Both the position numbers and the translations under genes were made by a program. Source: Hepsetus odoe (lineage: Eukaryota > Chordata > Actinopteri > Characiformes > Hepsetidae). Taken from it: a DNA stretch of 64,000 nt. The first letter of the stretch is position 1. The number at the start of each line of letters is the position of its first letter. The stretch is from the NCBI GenBank assembly GCA_017165825.1, contig CM029387.1:12268798-12332797 (forward strand). Direction: 5' to 3'. The notes under the pieces are model-generated. The model worked only from the letters and a program-made list of their open reading frames with translations, was not told the origin of the DNA and ran no database searches. Of the stretch, positions 44,985-57,911 are shown one piece after another.

Positions 44985-46220
44985 CAGTAACTTGCAAAAG
45001 TATTAACCCCCCCCTTGGCATTTTTCATATTTGTTGCCTCACAACCTGGAATTTAAATGGACTGTTTGAGAGTTTGCCACATTTAATTTACAGAACATGC
45101 CTACAGCTTTGAAGATGTTTTTTTTTTTATTGTGAGGCAAACAACAAACAGGACAAAATAACAGAAAACTTTGCCGTGCATAACTATTCACATTTATTCT
45201 ATTCACATTCACATTTAAATGTTTCCCATTAAACCACTCAAGTGTTGCTTTAGCAGTATGCTTCGGGTCATTGTCCTGCTGGAAGGTGAGCAAGCAGACT
45301 GACAAGCAGACTGACACAGGTTTTGCTCAAGAATATCCATCTTTCCCTAGACTCTGACCAGTTTCCCAGTCCATGCTGCTGAACATCTTCCTCACAGCAT
45401 GATGCTGCCACCACCATGTTTCACTGTGGTAAGGGTATTCTTGGGGTGATGGGATGTGTTGGGTTTGTACCAGACATAGCATTTTCCTTGGTTGCTGAAA
45501 AGTTAAATCTGACCAGAGCACCTTCCTCCATACATTTGGGGAGTTGCCCACATGCCTTTTGGCAAACTCTAAATATGCCATCTCATTTTTAATGTTAAGT
45601 AATGGCCACTCTTCCATAAAGCCCAGCTCTGTGGAGTGTATGGCTTATTGTGGTCCTGTGGACAGTCTTTGCTGTGGAACTATGCAACTCCTTCAGAGTT
45701 ACCTTTGGTCTCTGTGCTGCCTCTCTGATTAATGCTCTCCTTGCCCAGTCTCTGAGTTTTGGTGGGTGGTGTTGTGGTACCATATTCTTTCCATTTGAAA
45801 ATGATGGATTTGATGGTATTCTGGGGGACCATCAAAGATTTGGATATTTTTTTATAACCCAACCCTGACTTGTACTTCTCAACAACTTTGTCCCTGACTT
45901 GTTTGGAGAGCTACTTCATAGTGTGATGCCTCTTGCTTAGTGGTGTTGCAGCCTCTGGGGCCTTTCAGAAAAGGTGTGTTTATACTGACAGATCATGTGA
46001 CAACGTGATCAATGTTATATGCAATACATATGCGTGTGGCAATTTTCAGTTTTTACATTTTTTTTTTTAATTTTAGATTATTTTAGATATATTTTTCTCA
46101 TTTCACTTCACCAACTTAGACTATTTTGTGCAGATCCATCACATAAAATAAGTTTTAAATTACAGATTAAGTTTAAAATAGATAAAAAGCCATACTTTTG
46201 AATATTTTTGCAAGGCACTG
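44985..46220 (-). mobile_element. Tc1-like element with terminal repeats and TA sites
   Basis: Bounded by TA/cagtaacttgcaaaagtatt at the left and tttttgcaaggcactg/TA at the right. On the minus strand, decayed transposase blocks in order are IKSIIFKWKEYGTT, RDWARRALIREAAQRPKVTL, TISHTLHRAGLYGR, a first-Asp region (VWRKVLWSDLTF), a HGGGSIM region and FQQDNDPKHTAKATLEWFN. The third acidic block is absent. Same family as 12262-13820, opposite direction; no SINE inside. Confidence 0.9.
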
Positions 46221-47326
46221 TAGGTATCCTTTTTTCCCCTGTGGAAAAAAGGTGAAATGTGATCGTGATGGCACTATTAATGGCACTATATTCTGTTATT
46301 ATTTGCAAAAATGCCTGAGAATATCTGCCAGCTGCACATCCTCTAAGCACTTTGCACACCTTGTCCTTAGGTCTAGCAGCCTTACATGTGTTGACTATGA
46401 GCAGACTGTCTTGGAGACAGTAACATCTTCAGTGTAGTTGATAATGAAGCAGCTAGTCACTGATGCTGTGTACTCTTCCAGTTTGGTAGATATACTGGAG
46501 TGAAACCTTTATTATCAGAAGAACCATTTTTGTCCCCTTTCACCAAAAATAATTAGGAAAAACATATCTGAATACACAACATATGAACTTTTATATACAG
46601 GGGGCTGAAAAGCTGCTTGGGGCTCAAGAGCCACAGGTTGCTGATACCTGCGTTAGACGATTCTGAGGTCTAATAGCCTAGTCTTTATAGTATGCTTGTA
46701 ACTATATATAGCTTGTAACTTATGTAGCATCACAAGGAATGTAACGGAAAGACTAGCTACCAGTTGATTTATGAGTTTAAACAGAGTCTGACAGTGACAT
46801 TGTTACGATACCCCTGTGTTATAATATTTTGTTGTGGTCCAATGTTTCAAGAAGGTTTGGTGATAAAACTGCTTGCTAAATAAATAAATAATAATATGCA
46901 TTTGCCTTACCAATACAATTAATTTGCATTTAAGTATATACTTAGTAAACATCTGAATGACTGACTATTAGTATTAGTATACTATTACACATTAGTATAC
47001 CTGCATTCACACCCTCACACATTTCAGGGGAAGCAGTATGAGAGAGAGAAAAAAGAGAAAAAAAGAGGGGGGGAGAAACTTGCAAAACATCAAACAGATA
47101 AAGATGACCAAAAGAAACCATGCTAACAAAACAGTGAAGCCCAACACAAGCTGACCGAAACAGCTTTCAACATCAAATATAGTTCATTGTTAATAAATAC
47201 ACCACTAGAGGTGCTAGAGGAATATACTCACAACACAGCTTACCACTCTTGAAAACATAAATGTCGCCCTAAATGTGCCGCATGTTTTAAAAATGAACGT
47301 AAAGATTAAATATGGTATTTTCTTAC
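46221..47326. other. intron/upstream sequence, nothing certain
   Basis: A patch at 46598-46660 ('gggctgaaaagctgc', 'gagccacaggttgctgatac') resembles the end of a hAT-type repeat; the rest is featureless. Confidence 0.35.
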
Positions 47327-47500
47327 CTGCAGCAGTTTGTAGCAGTTCTTGTTCCAAACCTATTTATAAGACACATAAACTGTATGGAGCTAAAGTAATA
47401 AGGCATTTCTACTGCCTTGCCCTCAGCATGTGACAAAACTCCCTCATGACTTTCACTTTCCTCTATGATGTGCCAAAGAGACGCGCACACCCACACACAC
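47327..47500 (-). other. candidate non-coding leader exon
   Basis: On the minus strand a very strong donor (GCTGCAG/gtaagaaa) lies at 47326. About 35 nt upstream is a TATAAATA sequence (47361-47368), too close to the donor to be an ordinary promoter for a long exon. It could be a short first exon or an internal 5'-UTR exon. Weak evidence. Confidence 0.25.
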
Positions 47501-47957
47501 ACACACAAACATAACCACCCAGTAGTTTCTCAAAAATGGCACACAACACACTACACTAACTGAGGAGACACATCTGTAATCTTTTTGCTACTGCCACCAT
47601 TTTACTCTATCAATAAAAGTCAAATTTAAGTTGCACTCTTTCACTGACTATTCAAAAACATATATTAATATTATAAAGCTGCAACCCCTACCTAAAAAAA
47701 CTATATACATTTTTGTTTCTGAATTTGTACATTAGATTTGTAAAATAAGCCTTGTAAAATAGTTGCGGCTAAATTAATTGTGACTATTTTGTTGCATAAA
47801 ATCAAATAAATGTCAGAAATTAATCCCATTGAAAACTAAGATATGAGAAAAATCTAGAATACAGGGTCTTAAATACTTTTATTACATTTTGTAATGTTTG
47901 GGACTAAAGACAAAGACTTCAACTCAACTGGAGTTTATCTGTCTTTGTGAGGTCTCT

Positions 47958-48183
47958 GCGGGTGGCGGTGGTCTAGTGGTGGGATACTTGCCTTCAGAAC
48001 TCTGGATCAAGAGGTCCCCGGTTCGAATCCCACCTCTAGCACTACCACCACTGGGTCCCTGAGCAAGACCCTTAACCCTGAGTTGCTCCAGGGGGACTGT
48101 CCCTGTAATTAGGACATGTAAATCGCTCTGCTAAGAGCTTCTGCTAAGAGCGTCTGCTAAATGCCATAAATGTAAATGTAAAT
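47958..48183 (+). mobile_element. tRNA-headed SINE (family A)
   Basis: 'gggtggcggtggtctagtgg', 'ccccggttcgaatcccacct', 'ctagcactaccaccactgg', 'tgagcaagacccttaaccct', 'tgctccagggggactgtccc', then 'ctgctaagagcgtctgctaa' with an internal duplication of that tail motif, and (aaatgta)n. Confidence 0.9.
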
Positions 48184-48185
48184 GT

Positions 48186-49440
48186 CTCAAGGCTTATGAT
48201 GAATATCAGAGTGAAAACCATAAGCCATAAGATTGACACAAGTGCCGTCCAACCATCTAAGACTGGATTGTGACAAAACACAGTGGTAAAGATTTAAGAT
48301 AACTTTTGCAGCATTGAAAGCGCTCAAGAGCACAGTAATCTCTATCATTTTCAAGTGGAGTAAATCTGAAACCACCAAAAATCTCTCTAGATTTGCACAT
48401 CCACAAACTGAGAACCTAGAATGGGATTCCTTTGTTCCTTTGCCGAAATGGGAGAAACCTACAAAAAGATAACCATCAATGCAGCCTTCCACCAACCAAG
48501 CCTTTATGACGGACTGGATAGACAGAAGCCAATCCTCAGTAGATGCAATATAACAGCCAGACTTGGAGCTTGCTAAGAAAGTGAAGTGAAAAGTGAAATT
48601 GACTATTTTTTCATTGTGAAACACAGCACAGCACACAGTGAGACACAACAAAATAAACCTTTGCATTTCACCCATACACACATAATGCAACAGGGGGAAG
48701 CTATTTAAAGTGTCCAGGGAGCAGTGATCAGTACGGTACCTTGCTCAAGGGTTCCTCAGGGCAACCTACTGGTCTGGGATTCAAACCCATGGCCTTCTGA
48801 TACTGGGGCCAACTCCCTAACCCCTAGGCCATTACTGCCTATTGAAGAACCTGAATTACTTAAAGATTATGATCAGCAAAATCCTCAGGACCCCATAAAA
48901 CAAAGTTTGATCTATTTGGCCTACAGTCAGACATGGTTGTGACAGCATTATGCTGTGTCAATGTATTTTTCTGCAACAGGGACTTTAATATTAGTCAGGA
49001 AAGAGGTCAAATGCAAATCCTGAGTCAAAGTATTTTCCAAAGTGCTCAGAATTTCAGGCTGGGGTGACAGTTTACATTTCAACAAGGCTGCAACACAAAG
49101 CACACCACCTAAAAAAAGGACCGGCTTCAGGGAATCTGAAAGATTTGGAGTGTCCCTGTCTGGAGAGTCTGGACCTGAACCATACAGAGCAAAGTCTGTA
49201 GAGACTTTTAAACCTTAATCCAATCTGGTTGAGCTTGAATGATTCTGTTAGGAGAAAAGGGAGAAAAAAAAGGTGTTCCAGACATGGAGAATTGTTTCCA
49301 AGATGACTTGAGACTGTCACTGCAGCCAAAGATGCTTCAAAGTGTGGGCTATAAATACTTCGGTAGATTAAATTTTTTTGTTTTTGTTTTTTTTTTTTTG
49401 CATTTGCAATACAATTTGCAAGACCTATTTCCACTTTTTG
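48186..49440 (+). mobile_element. decayed Tc1-like element interrupted by a SINE
   Basis: Left part: 'cagagtgaaaaccataagcc', 'gtccaaccatctaagactgg', 'ctatcattttcaagtggag' (IIFKW), 'acagccagacttggagcttg'. After a SINE at 48578-48840: 'cagacatggttgtgacagca' and 'ttatgctgtgtcaatg' (HGCDSIMLCQC), 'caacagggac', and 'cacctaaaaaaaggaccggc'-like later blocks. No intact frame. Confidence 0.6.
48578..48840 (-). mobile_element. SINE family B nested in a Tc1 element
   Basis: Reverse copy: 'aacacagcacagcacacagt', 'gggagcagtgatcagtacgg', 'taccttgctcaaggg', 'cctcagggcaacctactggt', 'ccaactccctaacccctagg'. Confidence 0.82.
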
Positions 49441-50037
49441 CTGTATGATTATAGTAGGTATTGTGTGCAGTGTGTGATAAGAATAATTATTATATAATAA
49501 ATTACTAATTAATTATTTATTATATAATTATATTTTAAGATAAATTTGAAAGATGATAATATAAGGGACAAAAATTGGGGTTTTATTTGTACATTGAGCT
49601 TTTTAGTAACCTAACTACTTACCTCAGAAAATTACCAGGTTTCCTAGGCTGTAGTTTTACTATAAAATATCTAGCAACATTGGAACTAATGTATACTTTA
49701 GTGCTAGTGAAATTAATGGAATGACTAATTAAAAATACATTGCAGTTTAGAGGTGAACAAATAAGTAAGCATTAAGTACACTCAATTAATGCAGCCCTAT
49801 AAAAACTGACTTTCAGTTTCTTTTAAAAAGCAGGATCATTACAGAAGGTTTAGGATTTAGTGGAGCACACTTACACGGTCTCTGTTGACTGGAGCAATCG
49901 ATTCAAAGAGAAGTAGTTAAAACTGCAATATCATGTCTCATATTTTGTTTCTCTTGCTTCTCCTTTGCTGTTTCGCGCTCTATGACAGACAAATAACACA
50001 CAAACTCCCGCCCCTTCTCCCTCTACCTCTCTTTCTT

Positions 50038-50068
<31 letters not shown>

Positions 50069-51129
50069 AACCCGCACACCCTGGTGGAATCCTGGAACTG
50101 CTGGCTGGGTCCTACTGCCTTGCTGAAACTCTGCACTACCCCATATTAGGAAACAGCAGCTAAATGTGTCATACGTAATTTACATGTTGGGGGGGTGGGG
50201 AGTTTTAGGCTGCGAAGGCAAAAGTGTATGCAAAACACACACACACACTCAACCCTAAAGATCAACCCTACAATTCAAGAGAACTGAAAGAGAGAGGCAG
50301 AGACATAGAGAGAGGTAGAGCTTGGTGATCTATTGTATATCGGTTTTAGCAGTAACTAAGAGTTCAGAAACACTTAACTAACTGCATGTCATTAGTTGGG
50401 ATTGTATAATTATCTACTAAATAAAAACAACATTCCTAATGTTCTGCTATCCAATCAAACTGTTTTCTTAACTCCCCAATGTACAGTGAGAAACAAATAA
50501 ATATAAATTACACATCTGTATCTAGTAATTATGTTTGTATTTGACTATCAACTTTGGTTATGGGTACATTTGTTGTTATTAAAAAAGAGAAAACCAAGAT
50601 GAAAGCACAGAGCTGTCTATGGGGGAAATATGCCAATTTAAAGCTAAGATAAAAAGAAAGTTATATTAAAAGCATCGCACAAACAATGGAATGTCCTTTA
50701 AAAGGAAAACACTTGTGTACTGAGTAACAGACATAGCTATTAAAGAAATCAACAACAGGCAATAACAGAAAGGGAAAAAATCTAAAAAAAAGTTAGCAGC
50801 ATCTTGAGCAACCTCCTGTCAGTAGTTTGGATGTGAAAACCAGATTGGAATTTGCAAAAATAGAACAGTACTTTGGAGGGGAAAAAACAAAGTCAAAGGT
50901 GAAACCTAGACAATACTGTCTAACTTCTAAAAGTCAGTTTTATTTATACTATGATATACACTACTATTATAAAATCTTGAACAATGCATTTTGAATTAAA
51001 CTACCAAATATTGGTGCCAGGAAATCAGGAACCACATGGGGAGTGGGCGGCCACACAGTAACATATCTTGGTCCCCGATCTTGTTAGTTTCTTCACTCAG
51101 GAAGGTGGGGCTGCGAAGCAGGTTCTCAC
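49441..51129. other. upstream region, no gene recognised
   Basis: AT palindromic runs at 49480-49545, short CT/CA repeats at 50030-50070 and 50236-50250. No coding or repeat family recognised. Confidence 0.4.
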
Positions 51130-51960
51130 ACCTGTTTAGAGAGATGGGGTATCAACATCGTTCTTCTCCCCAACACCAGAACGGGACTCTTCTTCACCGT
51201 CTCCTGTGTTAGCCCCAAAAGGTGGGGCTGCAATGCCAGCTCCCATGTCAGACCAGGGAAGTGGGACTTCTGTGTCTGTGCCCACTACTGAGGATGAGGG
51301 GTTTCTGGATCTATGTCTAAGGCCATCAGAGAAGGCAGCGCTTCTCAATCTGCGTCTGAGCCTGCCAGAGAGGGCAGGGCTTCAGGATCTACGCCTGAGA
51401 GTGCTGGAAAGGGCAGGGCCTCTCGATCTGTGTCTGAGCCTGCCAGAGAGGGGCGGGGCTTGTGGATCTGCATCTGAACCCACCGGAGAGCGTGGGACAT
51501 CTTAATCTATGTCTGTGCCAACCATGGAGAGCGGGGTTTCTGGACCTGAGCCTGTGCCTGCCAAAGAGGGTGGTGCTTCTGAATCTGCGTCTTAGCAACC
51601 CAGAGAACGGGGCCTCTGTATCTGTGACTTTTGTGCCCGGTTGGAGGGCAGGGCTTGCAGAACTTTGACGCTGGGGCCAGCCCTGGAAGGCGGGGTCTCA
51701 TGGACTGGGACATTGGGGTGCCCCTCACCGCCACCGACAGCCCTTGACGTGGCAGCAGCGGCGTGTGTATTGGTCCTGGAATGGGCCTTAATTAAGTTAC
51801 GGACTTGGGTTTTTGTTTTACCCCGCCCTCTGGGATCCTGGTCCGGGTGGGGCAAGGTTTGGCGCCCCAGGAGTGGTGCTTTTAGGGGGGGCTGTTCTGT
51901 CACGATATGCGACGCTCTGCTCATTGTTTATGTGACTTCCGTTGTTTAAGTGTTTTCTGA
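51130..51960 (+). mobile_element. 3' end of a Gypsy-like LTR retrotransposon
   Basis: Coding-like G/C-rich sequence made of 39-bp repeats (13 codons) runs to about 51690. It is followed by 'ggcgccccaggagtgg', a polypurine tract 'aggggggg' (51882-51890) and then 'tgtcacgatatgcgacg', which has the TGTCACG start seen in the solo LTR at 24679-24944. The order coding end - polypurine tract - LTR start is that of a retrotransposon 3' region. The LTR fades after about 100 bp. The frame breaks at 40-nt repeat units and at stops, so it is not a live gene. Confidence 0.5.
51290..51640 (+). repeat. 39-bp tandem repeat encoding 13-residue units
   Basis: About nine diverged units like gatctgtgtctgagcctgcc followed by agagaggggcggggcttgtg. 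In one frame they read units such as GSASEPTGERGTS, rich in Ser, Glu, Pro and Gly. Units of 40 nt shift the frame. Confidence 0.75.
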
Positions 51961-52702
51961 GTTCTAGTTATATCTGAGAAAACTGAGCACAGGACTCCTG
52001 GCTACGCGTTTATGTTCGAGCAACAACATTACATTGCAAAATGAACTGGAAAAATTGTAAAATGACTGAGAAAGCTGTACAAAAAATGTAATCCTTCGGA
52101 ATTCAGAAGATTATCAAATAGCAGATAACTTGACATATATATTGCCAATTATTTAAAAACATTTTGAAAGTGTATTTCTGTTAAAAATAAGTTTCTGTTT
52201 TTTGACAAAATTACAAAACCTTTCCAACAAATGACTGTTTGTTTGCAATTATATGCAATTATGAGTCTACATACTCAAGCTAAAATCCCTTAGGGCTGAA
52301 AGATCTAATTAAGTTTCAGGTTATTTTCTTTCCCCTATGAAAAGTACTGCATATTTAGAAAAATATTAGCCAATATAGATTTAATGATCAGTCAAGGTGT
52401 GAAGAGAAAAAGATACTCTTCACCGGTTAAACAACCACGTGTTGTTTCTGACTATACAAGGCAAAGAGGGAAACAGAACTTGGGTCACGCCTTTAACCTG
52501 CTTCCTGAATAACACACACACACACAGATATGCACACAGATACACATGCTTGGAGCATGTGCTTGGATAATTCTGCAGTTTACCTTTGTGTGTGTGTGTG
52601 TGCGCCAATGTATTGCCAGAAAAAAAATTTCATGCACATAACAGCAGCTGGCTTTGCCCTTAGAGGAACAGAGAGAAGCCAAAAAGGAAAGGAAATCCTT
52701 AC

Positions 52703-53150
52703 CTTTTACATTGTGCTTCTCTTTTCCCTGTGAGCTGGCTGTGTATATGTGTGATTAGATACAGGCAGCAGGCCTAAACAGTGGAGCCCCAGGCACCGGC
52801 TGGACCATTCTCAGAGAGAGAGTGAGGGAGGGAGAGAGAGAGAGAAAGGGGAAGTGTAGCCTAGCCTGAAAACTGTGAATTTATGTTGCTCTACTGTGTC
52901 TGTGCGTGTCTGTGGTGTGTGAGCTAAACGTCTCAGCAGAGCAGCAAAGTAAAATAGAAAGAGGAGAGAGAGAGAAAGAGGAGAGAGAGAGAGAGAGAGA
53001 GAACACAAGCGAATGAACAAAAGCATATGTAGCAGTAGCAGTCTCACAACACACCAGTACTGTAGCACAGAGCATCCAGCCAAGCGGCCAATCACACTCA
53101 ACATTAACTCCCCCTACAGCCCTAAACCAGGAAGCAGTGCTGTGGGTGGA
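52703..53150 (-). promoter_or_regulatory. candidate alternative first exon and promoter region
   Basis: The minus strand has a strong donor (AAAAG/gtaagg) at 52702. Upstream lie CT-rich tracts (GAGA repeats on the plus strand, 52815-52850 and 52963-53003) and an inverted CCAAT box (gattggcc on the minus strand, about 53088-53095). The stretch is locally G/C-richer than its neighbours. It could be one of several alternative first exons, as muscleblind genes have in mammals. Confidence 0.3.
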
Positions 53151-53254
53151 TGGGTCGGTAACCATGTATGTAAATAAATGTAAAAAATTGCAAGTCACCT
53201 TCCCTCAACACTTTAATAGCATAGATAACACCCCCTACAGACAAAGATTTACAG

Positions 53255-53312
53255 ATTTACTTACATTTACTCATTTAACAGACACTTTTCTTATCCAAAG
53301 TGACTTACAATA
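53255..53312 (-). mobile_element. SINE/LINE tail fragment (family A type)
   Basis: 'acatttactcatttaacaga', 'cacttttcttatccaaagtg', 'acttacaatagg' is the reverse complement of the L2-like tail used by family A. Confidence 0.65.
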
Positions 53313-55984
53313 GGAACAACACTCAAATTGCAGTGCAGTGAGAATGGAGAACTTAGCATGAAATGCTAAACAATTTAAAAGCACATGGTATAAACAGTAA
53401 ACCAGTGAACAGGTAAAGCTGTGAAATAAGTGAAAGAGTGTTATAGACTGCTCTTTAACAGAGGAGGCGCTCTCAGAAGAGATAGGTAAGAGTTCTCAGT
53501 AGAGACACTCCTGCTCGAATAGTAATAGCTTTATAGTTATGCTGAAAAAATATGCTGAAAAACAGACAGTGAATGGGAGCATCATTCTATTTGCTCTAGT
53601 ATAAATTTAGGGTGGTGCCTTTGGCTGTGTTTCTAAGTGAACCGGCTGTTTTGAGATTGCATAAATTAGTAGGATGATAACTGTAAACATCTGTTTTTCC
53701 CAAGAAAAGAAAACAGTTAATAATTTTTCTGTCTTGTTAACTGGACAACATTCTTGCAATTTCATTCATGCAATATCATGTGAATCGAGTAATTCTAACA
53801 TTATTGTGGCAAATGTTGTCCTTGCAGCTGGGAAAATGTGCTCAAAATATGGATAGGTGTATGAAAAATTTATTATTTGTTATAATCCATACAAAAAATA
53901 ACAGTTATTTTTTTATTTTTTGCAGTGAATTATCAACATTTCTAGGTTGTAATTATGATGACACCATTTTTTGTTAATGATAGGATTGATGAATATGAAG
54001 TTTATCGAATATGAAGTTGAACCAATATAAGAGACATTTAATTTTGCTAACAGCTTGGCTAGCAGTCAGCAGTTCTGCATATTCTGCAATGGTGATAAAG
54101 TCAGTGCCAATTAGTCCATGATCCTTGACAACCCAGAAAGGGAATTAAACATCTCTCATTTTCTGTCTTTCCTCTATTTTGGAAAATACTACTTGGCTGT
54201 AAGCAAAATATAAAATAATTTCAGTTATAGTTGATGCTGATATATTGCAGCAAGGAGCAAAGCATTTCCCCCTCATTGTTGCCGTGTTCCTATTCTCGAA
54301 TAGTCTTTGAGTCTTCAGCTCAAGTCTTTATCTTTCACTTCTCCTTTATGAAAACATATTCCATTCTACCCCTCAACACTGTTCTCACCTAACCTCTCCA
54401 GCTCAATAACACTTTTGTATTATACCTTTTCTTCCCTTATTGGCCTTCTGTTTCAACATTCTTTCTTTCTTTCTAAACAGAAACATTTTAGGTCAGTTAA
54501 ACCCTTGCAGAACTCTTCTGCAACAACTGAATCTTGTATCATCCAGCACAATGGTTGTGTCTAAATTCCTGTAACACCATAAAAGTAACTATGAAAGTAA
54601 ATAAATAAAACAAAATTGCCTGCATTAAAATTACAAAGCACCTTCCCTCAACACTTTAATAGCATAGATATAACCCCCTACAGACACAAACTTACAGATT
54701 TACTTTTACATTTCACATATAAACCAAAATTATGATACATTTTTAAGTATGATCCTATCGTTAATTGTTAGTTTATTTTTGTGCTGAAAGGGATTTTTAA
54801 AAAGTTGGCGTTCCACACGGTTCCGTTGAAGAAAATGAGATACATTTTCATATATATATGCAGATCATGCACAATTAAACATTGCCAATTTCTCCAAATA
54901 TCAGGAATAATTTTACAGGATAATAAACTGTTTATCAAATATTTATTAATGGATCAGAGCAAAATAAAGACAAAGTTACTAAATCCCAGCAAATTAATTT
55001 TTATAAAAAAGTTATTTGAAAGGGATTAAGTTATTTTGCAACATATTTGAAGCTGAAGCACAAAACCTGAAATGTAGTTTTGGACCCAGTTTTATCTTTA
55101 TATTGGAAATAATTTAAATAAAGCAATAACCAAGGTAATACTAAGGTAATAAAGTAATTAAGGTACTAACTAATATTACTAAGCTTAGATTATATTATTT
55201 AATAAACACTACATTAGTTATGGATTTATCTATTACTATAAGAAATTCTGTAAATACACCGGTACAACCTGAAAAGGCCTCTGTCATGCTTATAAACTAT
55301 GGGATTTAAAGAAAACCAAGTTTCATACTCACCCTAAAAACACATTTAAAAACATTTTATTTTTTAACAATTCTATTTTATTAGTAGTACGTTTTTTATT
55401 TTTAGTTATCATTCCATTCATTTTGGGAATTGTATAGAACATTTTTTTAAAATATAATTTTATAGCTCTTTGATCAGAAATTTTATTATTCTTATTGTTA
55501 CTCTTCTTATTATTACAAAGGCTTTCACAGAGTAACCAAATGCATCCAGATTTAAGAAGACAATAATCATGTACATGAATCTAAAAGAAAAGTGTCACTA
55601 CACTAGAAAATCAACTAAATGGTCACAGAACCAAAATATGGGTCGAAGTGTTCTGAACTGATGTGACACATCATGTAAACCTACATCAGGAAGGAAAAGG
55701 CTGAGGTTTGTCATGTCACTGAGGCAAAGACAGCATTCATATCACTATGATGTACACAAACAGAGCAGAGAAACTGTGAAACTGTAAAGTGGAAAGACCA
55801 GTATCAAATGAGTATTTTTTAATTATTAAATTGCTTGATCATTTTTGTTCTGCTGTCTTTTAGCTTTAAAATGGTTTCCAATCTTACTTATTAATAATTG
55901 TTAATATTTTTCTATAATGATTCATGTCACATGACTGGACTCACAAATCAGCCAAAACATTAAAATCTCTATGAGGTTAAGTGA
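53313..55984. other. AT-rich region, nothing recognised
   Basis: No gene or named repeat. About 50 bp near 53200-53250 ('ccttccctcaacactttaat', 'agcatagata') recur at 54642-54690, a small direct duplication. Confidence 0.4.
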
Positions 55985-56165
55985 ATAAGTTTGATTGTAT
56001 TGTGATGGCCAGATGACTGTGTTGGTGCATCTCTAAAATCAGTCATAGTGCCCTTGCTGACCCCTATCTATAATGGCAAGTGCCTATAATGGAACACGAA
56101 CATGGAGCTATGGAAGAAGCTGCCTTTCTGATTAATCATGTTTTGTGGCTTTATCTGGTGCATTA
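55985..56165 (+). mobile_element. Tc1/mariner family 2 fragment
   Basis: 'tattgtgatggccagatgac', 'tgtgttggtgcatctctaaa', then 'catagtgcccttgctgaccc', 'ctatctataatgg', 'ggagctatggaagaagctgc', 'ctgattaatcatgtttt': blocks of family 2 with deletions. Confidence 0.6.
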
Positions 56166-56500
56166 ATGTGATGGCTTCATAACTGAAATAATTTATAATA
56201 TAAATTATTTCTACATAAAAACTTTTGCTTCATAGGAAGTCTTTATGTAATTTCCAACTGAGATAAAGCTAGATTCTTGCAGTATAATGATGGTATAAAG
56301 GACATTTGAAGCTCAAAGTTATATATATTTCATATAATAGTACAAACGCATGCAATACTTTTCTACGGTAGGCCTGCTTTGATGGCTGCCTGATATATAG
56401 CATGTGCGACTGTGTGTGAGAAAATGGAACCTTTAAGGGTGGAGAGAAGTGAGGCAGGGGAAATGTGAAAACAATGGCAAAGCCACAAGCAGATGTAGAA

Positions 56501-56513
56501 GTAAGTAAGTAAG

Positions 56514-56544
<31 letters not shown>
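56501..56544. repeat. (GTAA)n(ATAA)n microsatellite
   Basis: gtaagtaagtaagtaaataa followed by about six more ataa units. Confidence 0.95.
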
Positions 56545-57524
56545 CACTCCCGACATCAGCCATCTTTAATTAGCACTGTCACCTTGCTACAAATGGCATG
56601 GTTATTAGCAGAGCAGTGCTAAAACCTGTGCAACGTAGACTCAACTCTCATATCTCCAAAGCTTATATATAAATGCTACATAATACAACTTCAATACTAT
56701 GAGATCATTTATAAACATAGAAATAAAATGTAAATGTAGCACAGAAATAACCTGTATAATCTGTAGTGAAATGGCAAATGAAGAAGCATAATCAATGCCG
56801 ATTTGATTAGTTTGGTTCAAGAATCAATCTCAAGTTTTACATTGTATTTACAAATATATTAAATAATCCACCAGTATAAATGAAAAACATAATTATTATA
56901 TAAATATAAAAAAATAAATATAAATATTTATCCATCATTGTTACTTGTTATTAGACAAAAGTAACGGGATAAAAAGTAGAGTAAATATTTCTTTTGTGAA
57001 CTATATGTTCAAACAACAAGACACTATGCAAATATTAAAACGGTAAAGTGCACTTAAGCAAGAAAAACAACGAAAAATGTTCTTTACTATGATAACACCA
57101 TTAGCACCATACCGGAAGTGTAAATTGCAAACCATCTCAAAAGCAAACCATGCTTGCATGAATTATACACCGGAACAACTCCGCACACAGAGACAAAGAA
57201 AGCCAGAAGGAAGTTTCTTTTCTCAAAGACGAATTTGACATACAGTGAAAGAGGGCACCTAAGCCAAAGATGCACTTTTACATTTTTTTTCATTCTGTCA
57301 CATTGTTACATTTTTAAAAGTAGATGATAATCAAAACAAATAATTTTTATTGCAAATACAATTGCATACAGTTTTTAAAATGGCAAGATATGTCAGTCGG
57401 GGTACTGAATGGTATAGTAGAGTGCAAAACTAAAAGACGTGTGCATGTGTGTGAAAGTGCTAATGTTGTGCTAATGTGTATTTCAAAAATAAAAATGTTG
57501 GTAAGATAGCAAGTTTGCTCATAC
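56545..57524. other. upstream region, nothing recognised
   Basis: AT-rich; no gene or named repeat seen up to the candidate exon. Confidence 0.4.
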
Positions 57525-57611
57525 CTGTGTGGTGCTGTTGCAGAGTTCCCACTGAAAGCGAGACAGAAATTCTCCTGTGGGTTACACACCACATGCTCAC
57601 TGCAAAGCATT
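57525..57611 (-). other. candidate internal 5'-UTR exon
   Basis: On the minus strand an excellent acceptor (ctggttctcccccag) is followed by 87 nt and an excellent donor (CACACAG/gtatgagc). The 87 nt contain ATGs followed by early stops and have balanced composition in an AT-rich setting. Position and strand suit an upstream non-coding exon of the muscleblind-like gene, but no transcript evidence is available. Confidence 0.4.
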
Positions 57612-57911
57612 CTGGGGGAGAACCAGACGGCAGCCCAGTGGGTGCAACCGGAAAGAAAACCTAAAGCAGCAAGAAAGCAATACAGTGGTTTTAAAGTGTT
57701 TTCATTCATTTTCTAGGACACAAGCAGCTTTCAATAAATATTAACCATATTATCAAAACATACAAACTTCTGCATAGTGATTTTCAGAAAGCTAGTTAGT
57801 GACATTATGGTTTTGGTTATATAATGGTATATTTTGGTTAGGTTTGAGGTTAGTACACATGGAGCTGATTCTGTCACATAAAGGTATTTAATTTTAGTGT
57901 ATTGTAATTGT

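Noticed and set aside
51206..51505. 99-residue ORF rich in LDLCLSLPERAG units
   Set aside because: It arises from the 39-bp repeat in a shifted frame; no host gene structure surrounds it.
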